Shown one piece after another: positions 54,701 to 64,000 of a stretch of DNA of 64,000 nt. This DNA comes from Strix aluco (taxonomy: Eukaryota; Chordata; Aves; Strigiformes; Strigidae). The notes under the pieces are model-generated. The model was given only the letters and a program-made list of their open reading frames with translations, made no database searches and had not been told where the DNA came from. The stretch's first letter is position 1, and each line of letters begins with the position of its first letter. Location: contig NC_133954.1 of assembly GCF_031877795.1 (NCBI RefSeq), positions 5,423,256-5,487,255 of the forward strand, in the 5' to 3' direction. The translations under genes were made by a program, and so were the position numbers.

Positions 54701-57700
54701 CTGAACCGACAACACGGACCGGTGCTGTCACCCAGGGGCTCCCGCCAGCACCCACTGAAGGGGCAGGAGCTGCATCCTGGGCTCAACAAAGGATTTGGGG
54801 TGCAAGAGAGTAGGGACCCCGTGCACATCTGCATGCCCACGTGTGCACGCATGCATGGTTGTGTGCATGCAGTGCTCATTGGGGTGCACCCTGGGGGTGT
54901 CTGTGTGCCCATGTGTGTGGCTGTGGTGCCCAGGGGGTTGATGCTGGGGGGCACTCACCTCTCCATTCAGGAAGCAGTACAGCAGAGCCACCAGAAACCC
55001 CTGAAAAGGACAGAAAGAGCAAATTTCACCTGATGAAAGGGGCTGGATCCCTCCGTGCTCATCTTCTGCCTGCATTTAGCATCCTCCCACACCTCTTACC
55101 CTATCCCACAGGCAGTAGGGGTATGAGATTAGTGCAAGTTTCTCACCAGACCACGTCCCTTGTGTCCCAAAAGACTGCAAAGCCCCAGCTGTACATCCCA
55201 GGGTCTCCTGGTGTGATCTTGGGATGGGACAGGATGGGTACATGGGGTTTTTGCCTACCCATCTCCCCAGTCTGTACCTGGTAGGAGCCGAGAACCAGCT
55301 CGAAGTACAGCCGGGCATCCACACCGATGTGCTCGGGGAAGAGTGCAAACACCACATAGTGTACCCCGAAAAGAGGAATGAGGAGCAGCGTGGACTTCGT
55401 CAGCCTCCTGTGGAGAGTGGTGACATGAGCAAGGGCCTGGGTGAAGGCGAGAGTCCTGCTGCCCTGTGAGACAAGCCCTTCCCAAGAGCTTGATCTTAAC
55501 CCAAAATAGGTTTTCCATGAAAGGCAGGTCTTGGAGGCTCCAAGGATGGTCCTCATCTCTGCTCCTCCAGGGAAGGGTCCCTGCTGCCCTGGGTGACCTC
55601 AGAAACCGGGGTGAGGGGAGCTCCCCCTTGCCCGAGCTAGCCCTTACATGTACTGTTGCTTGTAGTTTTTGCTGATGTCTGGGGACCGGATCTTCTGCGC
55701 TAACATCCTGGTGACATTGAGGAAGATGAGGAAGTTCACCTGTCATGGGACAGCATGCCTCAGGTGCTGCACAGACCCCTGGTCAGGTGCCCCTGTTCAT
55801 GAGGGACCCCCAGCTCTGGGGCCGGGATGCTCAGGGAACATACTCACAAATATGGCCAGGAGGATGGGAGCCTTGATCACCCACCAGTAGAGACTGGTGT
55901 AGTCGTCCCAGCACCTATGGGAGAGGGGAAATGGCTCTGCCACCCACTTGCACCCTCCTAGCTCAGGTCTTGCCCTGCCAGCCCCCCAGCGCCCTGCCCT
56001 GTTTGCACAGCACCTCTTGCAACAGGGATCAGTCCCACCAGAAAATAGAAATAGCATTAAAATGAAGTGCTGCCCCACTTATCCCCTCCCTAAGCCTCCC
56101 ATGCAAGAGGTTTGTCCCCTGGGATGTGTATGGGGCACCCGTGGCCAAGCTGGCCTGGAGAAAGACGAGGGGTGGCTGTTCTTACCCATGGTTGTCGTAC
56201 TGCAGCCTGGTGATCACCCACACGCAGACCGTAAGCATGGGGACACCTGCAAGAACAGGACCCAGGCAGGGATATGGAATCACCCCAATTCTCTGGGGAG
56301 CCCCCGTACCTCGCCTCCATCCCTTGTCCTGAAAAACACGTGCCTGGGACAGGTCTGGTGCTCTGCAGGTAGCAGGAAGGTGAAGGCCTTTCCTCCTTCT
56401 CCGGGTTTTAAAAGGAGATGGTGCCCACTGAAGGTGATGTGCTTGTCTGTGTGTCACCTCCTGGCCACCCTCCTGCCCCCCTGTGTGCTCTTGCATCTAA
56501 TCTGGTCACCTGGGATGAGTGTTTCCAGCCCCTGGTGGATGTGGGGAGAAGGTAGGACCTGACTGTTCAGGATGGGTCGGCAGCAGATGCTGCGGAGTCC
56601 CTTTGGTCGCTGTTAGCAAGCGTTTTCCCCTTTGAGTGATTTTGCACACATGTCATGAAATCAAGAATCAGGCCATGCTGCCCGACCAGCTCCAGGGGCT
56701 GGCGGGAGCTGGTGGGTGCCCCACTGAGCACAAGGCCATGCAGAGAGATGCTGGGGTGGGGGCACATGCCTAGAGCAGCCATGGGGAGCACCGTGATGGT
56801 GGACCTTTGGCCAGGCAGATCTCAGAGCAGCAACTCCAGGCACCCCAAAACTGGTGCCTACCCCCCCGTCTGTGTCAATGGGACCTCACTGGAGGGAGGC
56901 TGATGTGCCGGGGGGCCCCGCACTCACCCCAGCCGATGAGGATGTACCACCAGATGTACCTCTTGTCGGAGGTGAAGGTGAGCAGCAGTAGGGTCTGCAG
57001 GTACATGCCCTCCACCAGCAGCCAGTAGAAGTTGGCCAGGACTGAGTACTGGAAGAAGGTGATGGCTACTTTGCAGTTCACCTGTGAGCATGAGGAAGGG
57101 GAAAGGCTCAGCAGTGCTGGCTGGCATCAGAGCCTGTCCTGGGGGCACAGGGGATAGTCCATGTCCTCATTCATCCGCTTGAGGAGACCTGTGATGGTCT
57201 TTCAGTGCAGCCCCAGGGATGTTGCACCGGTCCCACATGTCACCTGCAGTATTTTTGGCTCTGCCTGTGCAGCAGGGGCTGATGACTGCAGGCCGTTATC
57301 GTAGGACCTTTAGAAACCCATGTGTTGTATCTGGGCTGCACGCAGGGAGTTCTGCTTCTATTGACAAGCCCAAATCTGCGCATCCAGTGGTGCGAGACCT
57401 GTTTGCTTGTACGTGGTGCTGATGGGGTTGTGCAGAGCTTTAACCCCTCTGGAAGAGTCTTTCTGAGAACAGGGAGAGCTCTGAGGGCAGAGCATGTTCT
57501 CTGCAGACAGGGCCCATGCAGAGATGCTGTTGTGAACCTCCTGATGTCCACCCAAGCCAGCCTTTCCTCCTCAGGTTCACAGCCTCTCTCGCCCTCCTCT
57601 TTGCAGTGCTAAATCTGCTGCAAATGTAGCTAGACCCCCCCAGATCAGCACACGGTGCCCTGTGCTGGGGCTCAGCACCTTACCGTTGACATCGTGCAGT

Positions 57701-60700
57701 GGTCAATGGACTCATCCGAGAAGAGGACGGCATCCTTGATGAACACGGCAGCCCCGCGCAGTATGAAGGAGGTGAAGAAGTGGATGTGGATGGAATTCCT
57801 GGTGCAATGCAGCTTCCTACAGGAGGAAGAGATGTGCTGTGCCCAGGGAGGGAGCAGAGAGAGCAGATGGGCAGAGAAGCTTCTCCTTTGGGAGCTGCTT
57901 CCCTAGGTGGACCCCAGCTGAGGGGACTATGTGTTGATCATGGTCAAGCACAAAGACTTGGAGGAGGTTTTCCTGCTTTGAAATCATGAAGGACAGGGTT
58001 GTGCTGTGCTCGAGGCTGCTGCCTGGAGACGAGGTGTGCTGGGGAACATCCTCCAGCCACCTCCAGAGAGCACCCTTCTGCAGCACAGCGAGGTCTGCAA
58101 AAACTAAGCTTGAAAGGGCAATCTGAGGGTTTAAAATCTGTGTGTCAGCAGGAAAGGACAACGCTGCAATTTGTCTCAGGTCTCCCTGGTTATCTGTGTT
58201 GGCAGGGATGGAGTCTGGCTGCTCTGGGAGGGGATTTACCCTGCTCATGATTTACCCTGCTTTCCTCCAGCTGCAGCCCACGGGGCAGCCAGCGCCGAGC
58301 CCTACCTGAAGCAGGAGAAGATGCCGATGGCCAAGAACAGGGCTGCCAGGGACGTGGAGTAGCCACAGGTGTAAAGCACCTTCATGGTGACAAAATAGCC
58401 TTTCTGGAAGGGAAAGCACCAGCGGAGTGAGGCAGCATGGACTGGGAGGTGCTGGTCTGCAATGGGCAGGGAGGTCACAGGGTGATGCCTCAGCCCTTGC
58501 TCAAATCCCTCCAGGCAGCCCAGCAACAAGAATGAGGCTGATGAGATATTCCCGAGAGCATTTTCATGTTTCATTGCCCATCGTTATGGGTCAAAGTGAG
58601 GTAGGGTGATGCTAGGAAGGGTGCCCCACAGCCCCCGGGAATCCACTTGCCTTGGCCTCGGTGTCATTATTGTTGCCAATGGCCTCCAGCTCACAGGCGT
58701 TGTAGTAGGGAGGGCTGGGGAAGCTCCACCCCGACTCGGTGCAGTTCCTCTGGATCAGCGCTGCAGCAACAAGAGGGGACCTCACGAGAGTCACGGGCAT
58801 CGCCTCTGCATCAGCACCCCCAGAATGTCCAGCCTGGGGATGGCACCTTGCTCTCTGGAATGGAGCCTAAATCCCAGCAGCAGCATCCCAGCTGTGACAG
58901 CAGCGTGGTACCCGAATGGCCTGGCTGCTCCATCCTGCCCACCCCGATCACATCTCTGCCCTCCGGTGCTCTGTCTGGAGGTGCCAGAGCATCTTAAGGC
59001 AAGATGTGAAAGCAAGCATGAATCCTCACATTGGGAGGGAATTAAGGCTAAACAGGGGCTTTTTAACCCTGTGAGGGCTTCAGCAAGCCTCTCCTGAGCT
59101 GTTTCTGCCCTAAAGCAGCATTTATCAACCCTCCATTGCCTTTTCAATTATGCCCAGCCAAGGAAGCGCTCGGATGCCATGGGGGCCGGTCGGGTGCTCT
59201 CCTTCACACTCCACTGCCTCCAAGATGGATGGAGGCAGTGACTCCCTGGGGAGCAGTGCCCACCCCAGGAGAGTGTCCAGCCTTGAAATAATCATAATCT
59301 TATGCTGTGTTTTTCATCTGTGTGGCTTGGAGCTGTACTGAGCAGGCCAGGAGCATTAAGCTGGTGTGTGAATGGGGAAAAGAGAGCACTGAGCAACAAC
59401 AGGAGTGTCCTGCTGTCACCCAGTTGGAGGATGAGGTCCCCAAGTGCTCTACCCACAGGGGATGCTTGGTACTGGTGATGAAAGGGCTTGGGGACTTCCC
59501 TGGCGTGGCAGCACCCTGCATCTCTGCTTTTGCCTGTTCCCTGCTTGGATTGCAATATATGCCAAGCTTTTGGATGGGGCAGGAGCTGTGGGAAGGGCTG
59601 GGGTGGCACAAGGATCCCAGGCAGGCAGGGGTGGGTGCAGCTCTGCCCTCCATCCCTGGGGATGAACGGTCTGGGCTGGATTCAGAGCACTGCACCTTTG
59701 GACTTCTTGAAGATGTGGAGGATGTCAGGGCAGGTGACGGCTCGGGACTGGCCGACGGGCACGGCTGACCAGCAGCTCACTCCATCCCACTCAGTCAGGC
59801 AGCCTGGGAAGGGACGGGATGGTTAGTGCCGCTGGGAAGGGACGTGCCGGGGACACGCACACACACACAGCCCCCCCGGTCCAGGGGCACAGCCCCCAGC
59901 AGGCATGGCTGCGCAGATGTAACACGAGAGCGGAGAGGGGCCAGCCGTCACCCGATCTACAGGGCCATGCTGTACCCCCTCAGGAATTAGGAGCATCCCA
60001 GCTCCAGTTCTGGGAACGACCTCCCCCAGTGCTGAGATCTCCTTTTAGCCCCACGTCGACAGGACCTGGTATTTCCTGGGGCTACATCAGACCCAGAGCT
60101 CCTGCGAGGAGACTCCAGGGAATGAGGCTGTGGGAAAGGCTGGGACTTTCCTGGTGGCATCTAAAATAATGCAAGGTTTATGCTGGATTTCTGCACCCAG
60201 CAGCCGTGGTGGCCCCGCTCAGGACATCTCTCCAGCCCGAAGGAGGAGGACAGGAGAAAGCACTGCAAGACTTGCTGGAGAGCAATTGGCTTAAACATGT
60301 TTTGCTTTTCTCTCTAGCACTAAGTTAATCTTTAAATGACTCTTCAATTGCCTTGGAAATGAGCACGGCCGAGCAGATGTGGGGCCTTGAAGAATTAGCA
60401 CTGCAGCACACCGGGATAAGACATAGACATCACACTTCCAGGACAGTTCTCCTTCTTGCACATGTACATTATTAACCTTGTAGATATACATTATTAACCT
60501 GGAGCCACATCTATTCCCAGTCAGGGAATGTGCACTCAGACAAGTCTAATTAGTTTTCTCTGATTTCAGCAAAGCTGTCTGTAGGTATCTGGCCAGGCTT
60601 GGAGGGATTTACAGGGCTGTCATTACAACGTCAAGGTACATCTTAATTTTTTTTCTGGAGTATAGCGAACAGAGCACAGCTATTGGGACTGTTGCTGGGA

Positions 60701-62882
60701 GTGGTTGCTTCATTTCTTAGGCTCCGAGCAAAATATCTGGATGTGTCTGTATGGCAGAGCCATCTCGCTGTGTATAAAGGCACCTCTCGCTGTATGAACG
60801 AGCTCTTCCAGCACAGTGAGTGCTGTGGGACCACTTGGTTGGGAGACAGAGGAGCAGCCCGTGGCACAGGGATCGAGCTGGGATTCACACAGCTCTGCAG
60901 TGCAATCCCAGGGAATAAAGTCATCCCTCCACTTGAATGGGGAGAAAAGGTTTAAGTCCCCCTTCCCACCCTGTTTCCCTCTCCCAGGCTGCTGCAGCAT
61001 CTAAAAAACCCCATTTCTTAGAGGTGTGCAAAATGGGGAACAACCCTCCCGTGGAGAAGAGTGATGGAGGCAGCTTCTGGGGGGACAGAGCAAAAAAACA
61101 TGAGGAAAGGAACTGTCAAGGTGTCTCACTGCCCACCTCGCAGGCAGAGCTGTGCCTTCAGTGTCCCCGCATTGTTGGTCCCCAGGGGCCACCACATCTT
61201 CACGCTGTCCCCTGTCCCTGGGTTCCCAGCCAGTGTAGCCCAGCAGCCTGAGGTGTTTGGTTTGGATCAACCCACAGCAACCTGCTTTATTCCAGTTTTC
61301 CCAGTGGGGGGCTGAAACATCCCCAAGGTCAATATTATCCTTGTGATGTTCTCCTTGATGTGGCTGAAAAGAGCATTTTTCCCCTCAAAATGCAGTTTGA
61401 TGGGAAGCTCCTGCTCAGCCTTTCTACTGGTTAATTATATGCAGACCTGCCAGGGCTGCCTCCCTATTTCTTTCTGCTCTAACTGGTATCTGGAGACCAC
61501 CAAAAGAGATCACTTGAGCCTCACCAGCAAGTTATTGCTTCCCGGCTATTCCAGAGCATTAAATGCTGCGAGCACCAGAGCAGATTTTGAAGTGAAAACA
61601 CTGCAAACACGATCTCTAACCAGTTTTAGGGCCCCACAGTGGGTTCCCCAGCAGAATGGTGAAGCCTGAGGTCCCTGTCCTGCACCTTCACTCTATATTG
61701 CCACCATGTTCAGGGCACCTAAGCCTTCCTCCTCATCGTCACTTCACGCCACTCTCGCTGCAGGTCCCTCCCCATGCTGGCACAAGCAAGCGAGGGGGAA
61801 GGGATAAATTCAGTTCAGGTGGACAGCAGAGGCAGCAGCCAAGCCGGAAACCTGGGATTAAATACTGATTTTAATTATGCATTCATGTCTTTTGGTTATT
61901 TTCCTACAGTGAGATTCCTTCCCCCTGGCTGGCATGATCTGGGCTGCAAAACGGACTTTTTCCAATCAACTTGGCTTTTCCCTGCTAAGCCGGATGATAC
62001 GTTACATCTCTGCACAGTTACTTAAGCAATTATGCACCTTAACATGCATTTATTGAGATGCTTCATTCCTACATTTGTATTGGATGAAACCCATTGAATG
62101 ACGCATTTCTTATTCACTAGGTGATAATTTTTACCCAGATTTTGAGCCAAGCTGCTTTTGGATGGAAATTGAAATGCAATTAAACAAAAATGTACAAAAG
62201 CAGCACTTTAAAACTGTTTTTCAGTTAGTTAATTGGTTTAAAAGTCCCAGATATGTAAAAATTAAGTTGCTCAAAACATGTTTAGCACTAAAACTAACTG
62301 AATTAGGAAGGCAAGAAGGCATGAAGTGGTGACACGCACCATGCAACACTCGTGCTGACGGCCAGGGCTCTGCATTGCCTGTGCCCGCAGCCCTGCCTGG
62401 CCCTGGAGTGTCGGTGCAGGCAGGATGGGAGTGAGGCAGGAGGCTCTGCTCAGGGCACCGACCACACCATCACTGCCAGATGCTGTAAATCGGGGGGGAC
62501 TCAGCCCCTGTGGCTGTTTGCATCCCTCAGCCCACCCGTACCCTCTGACTTCAATCTCAACCCTCCCTCTCTCTCTGCAGCAGCATTTTTTGGGGCTCTC
62601 CAGGGATGCTCCTCAGCCTTTGCTTTGGTCCTGCTCTCCATTTTCCTGAAAATACCTGCTTTTCTGCATCCATGTGTGCTCTGCAGCCCCCCTACCATGG
62701 ATCATCCTCCAAAGACCCCCTTAGCAAATCTTCCCCCTCCTCCTGAGCTCGCACTCACCTTGCTGCCCAGGGGGTCCAGGGGTTGCTGGCGTTTGGCTTT
62801 CACTCCTGATGATCTCCAGACATTCAGCTTTTTGCTCTTGGAAATAGAGGATGATGGAGCAGTCGGGATGAGTCGCTCGCAC
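54608..62882 (-). CDS. Class B1 GPCR, GHRH-receptor-like (12 exons, 5' end missing)
   Basis: A secretin-family peptide hormone receptor, a seven-helix plasma-membrane protein expected to couple to Gs and cAMP. The twelve exons join in phase to 1,212 bases, 403 residues plus stop. They give an extracellular domain with the family's cysteines, including [14 protein letters not shown] and YYNAC. The helices follow, with the signatures [38 protein letters not shown] and YCFLNGE, and then a 30-residue tail. Exon sizes (133, 154, 61, 92, 130, 42 bp) are those usual for the family. The stretch [16 protein letters not shown]...DHCTMST is closest by eye to the growth-hormone-releasing-hormone receptor. 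It may be the GHRHR2 paralogue absent from mammals. A VIP- or secretin-type receptor is less likely. The signal-peptide exon was not found and the start is therefore unknown. Confidence 0.9.
54959..55000 (-). CDS. GHRHR-like exon K, helix 7
   Basis: 42 bp encoding [14 protein letters not shown], the most conserved short exon of the family. CAG acceptor and GTGAGT donor. Confidence 0.97.
55278..55407 (-). CDS. GHRHR-like exon J, helix 6 and third extracellular loop
   Basis: 130 bp. It encodes [20 protein letters not shown], the helix 6 signature, and ELVLGSYQ leading into helix 7. CAG acceptor, GTACAG donor. Confidence 0.97.
55648..55739 (-). CDS. GHRHR-like exon I, helix 5 and third intracellular loop
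   Basis: 92 bp. It encodes [20 protein letters not shown] and [10 protein letters not shown], the basic loop that contacts the G protein. CAG acceptor, GTAAGG donor. Confidence 0.94.
55848..55914 (-). CDS. GHRHR-like exon H, second extracellular loop and helix 5
   Basis: 67 bp. It encodes [20 protein letters not shown] plus two residues. The CW motif is the conserved loop-2 cysteine. It looks one codon shorter than the usual exon of the family. TAG acceptor, GTGAGT donor. Confidence 0.94.
56186..56246 (-). CDS. GHRHR-like exon G, end of helix 4
   Basis: 61 bp. It encodes [20 protein letters not shown], between a CAG acceptor and a GTAAGA donor. Size and phases (1 in, 2 out... completing Gly codons) match the family. 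Confidence 0.93.
56928..57081 (-). CDS. GHRHR-like exon F, helices 3 and 4
   Basis: 154 bp. It encodes [36 protein letters not shown] (helix 3, the family's EGxYL) and [12 protein letters not shown] (helix 4). The first cysteine pairs with the one in the second extracellular loop. GTGAGT donor. Confidence 0.97.
57684..57816 (-). CDS. GHRHR-like exon E, helix 2 and first extracellular loop
   Basis: 133 bp. It contains [20 protein letters not shown] (first intracellular loop and helix 2), then [11 protein letters not shown] and [15 protein letters not shown] donor. This exon gives the best resemblance to the GHRH receptor. Confidence 0.95.
58306..58403 (-). CDS. GHRHR-like exon D, transmembrane helix 1
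   Basis: 98 bp. It encodes [18 protein letters not shown] and [15 protein letters not shown], helix 1 of the seven, leaving phase 2 in an arginine codon. GTAGGG donor. Confidence 0.94.
58404..58650 (-). other. GC-AG intron of the receptor gene
   Basis: This intron starts GCAAGTGG directly after the AAG codon and ends CCAG. GC-AG introns are a known minority class spliced by the major spliceosome, usually with an otherwise strong donor (here AAG/GCAAGT), as seen here. Confidence 0.88.
58651..58760 (-). CDS. GHRHR-like exon C, end of ectodomain
   Basis: 110 bp. It encodes [20 protein letters not shown] and [17 protein letters not shown], with two cysteines and sequons NCT and NDT. The donor is GCAAGT: the only GT nearby would break the reading phase. 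Confidence 0.92.
59696..59803 (-). CDS. GHRHR-like exon B, ectodomain core
   Basis: 108 bp. It encodes [18 protein letters not shown] and AVTCPDIL, with the Trp-Asp and Cys-Trp core of the family B ectodomain. CAG acceptor, GTGCAG donor. Confidence 0.93.
59804..62758 (-). other. Intron of the receptor gene with an AT-rich island
   Basis: A 3 kb intron. It has a short CA repeat at 59858-59869, AT-rich stretches at about 60270-60640 and 61860-62300, and otherwise nothing recognised. Confidence 0.6.
62759..62882 (-). CDS. GHRHR-like exon A, N-terminal hormone-binding domain
   Basis: 124 bp. It encodes [20 protein letters not shown], the first two cysteines of the ectodomain, then a Pro/Gly/Gln-rich stretch before GTGAGT. 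The acceptor is TCAAG. It enters in phase 0, so the missing first exon must end on a codon boundary. Confidence 0.85.
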
Positions 62883-64000
62883 CTTGAGAGGGGGGAAAGG
62901 GCAGACAGCAGGATCCCAGGCATTAGGAGACCTGAGCAGGCAGGGTACCAGCCAATATTCACTATTTCTGCTGCAGCCAGCCCCAGGAGAGAGCCTATCT
63001 ATGTAACTGTGCTTTTGGACCTTGACATTTCCTTAGCTTTCCACTGGTTCCTTGTAAACACCACAAAGAACCACTGCAATTATTTCTAATTCCCTCTGAA
63101 AGCGTGTGAGGCTTAAGGGCACCGCTCCGCCAAGATGCAAGCGTCACGCAGAGGAGCTGAGCTTACAGACGGAGGGGCCAACCCCATCAGCAGGGCAGAG
63201 GCGAGCACGTTCAAAGCCTGAGCAAGAAAACCATGTAATTAGAGATTTAAGAAAACCACCTATTCAGGTATATCTAATCCTTCCCTGGCTGGCTGGATTT
63301 TGCTCACGTGTGTTTTCTCACGTTCGGGCTTGTGTATTTTAATTGCAGGCACCGGCAACAGCCGTCAGAGTTCCCCAACTCGTTGGGGAGATGCTGCAAA
63401 ATGGGCACGCTGACCTCCTTACAGCTTTTGGGTTTGCTAGCAGGAGTGCTGGGACACCAAGGAGTATGCCTCAAGCCCTCAGCTCCCCAAAATGCAAGGG
63501 ATGTGGTGGCTCAGCACCCTGGGATAGGGCTGCCCAGGAATCCCCATTTTTGACTTTGTCTCCTTGGCTTCCAGCTGGAGAGCCGGGAGACTGAGGCTGA
63601 ACTGAGAGCAGGCCATGAATTTTGCATGCCCATTCCCAAGCATCCATGCCCATGGGGGGATGTGGTGGGGGCTGCAGCATCCAGACACAGGACATGTCTG
63701 GGGCAGGGTTTTTGGGCCAAGACATGGGATTTGGTTGCTGATTTTAGATGTGTGGACAGAGATGTAAAAGCTGGACAAATAGAGGGATGAGGGTGGGCAA
63801 GTGGACCCAGGGACTGGAGGGAAGTGTGGGGCACTAAAGCATCGCTTGGCTGAGCCATGTCCTTCTCTGCCCTGTCCTGGTCACTGTACAGCCACTTCTC
63901 TGGGGTCCCTTCACCTCCCCCAGGACATTTTGTTTCCTTTTTCTGCTGAACATGAGATTTACAAGGAAATTCCTGGTCTGCAAAATGCGTTTTGGTGATG
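62883..64000. other. Sequence 5' of the first recognised receptor exon
   Basis: Probably the first intron of the receptor gene. I looked on the minus strand for an ATG followed by a hydrophobic signal peptide and a phase-0 splice donor and did not find a convincing one. Confidence 0.45.

Overview
This is vertebrate, almost certainly bird, genomic DNA. The evidence is split genes with short introns, two CR1 LINE fragments of the avian type (29030-29930 and 45482-45946), a high GC background broken by AT-rich islands, and no bacterial gene organisation. The species cannot be read from the sequence. The setting fits a gene-dense avian microchromosome.

Two protein-coding genes are clear, both on the minus strand. 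The first is the skeletal-muscle voltage-gated sodium channel alpha subunit, SCN4A (Nav1.4). I could trace its complete coding sequence as 25 exons from 38797 (ATG) down to 6392 (stop). Exon phases agree throughout and the exons give 1,838 residues. They hold four six-helix repeats, a DEKA selectivity filter, the IFM inactivation motif, an IQ motif and a C-terminal ESLV. A 3'UTR of about 1.8 kb ends at a poly(A) signal at 4645-4650. Two SCN4A introns break the GT-AG rule. Intron 2 is a U12-type intron with ends AT and AA, and intron 22 begins ATAAGT and ends AC.

The second gene is a class B1 (secretin-family) G-protein-coupled receptor, closest by eye to the growth-hormone-releasing-hormone receptor. 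Twelve exons run from 62882 down to the stop at 54608 and encode about 403 residues. The signal-peptide exon was not found and probably lies beyond 64000. One intron of this gene (58404-58650) starts with GC instead of GT.

Layout: 1-4.6 kb is sequence downstream of SCN4A with a large GAA/GAG microsatellite. 4.6-38.8 kb is SCN4A. 38.8-54.5 kb is the intergenic space between the two genes. It holds candidate muscle control elements (E-boxes next to the SCN4A start, and a 22-bp palindrome at 42.0 kb with an E-box inside MEF2-like arms), a CR1 copy, an orphan minus-strand poly(A) signal at 44.0 kb, and a TATA plus splice-donor combination near 48.0 kb. 54.5-62.9 kb is the receptor gene, and 62.9-64 kb is probably its first intron or upstream sequence. 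The two genes are not known to act in one pathway. Their linkage looks like an ancient HOX-paralogon pairing of sodium channel and secretin-family receptor genes.
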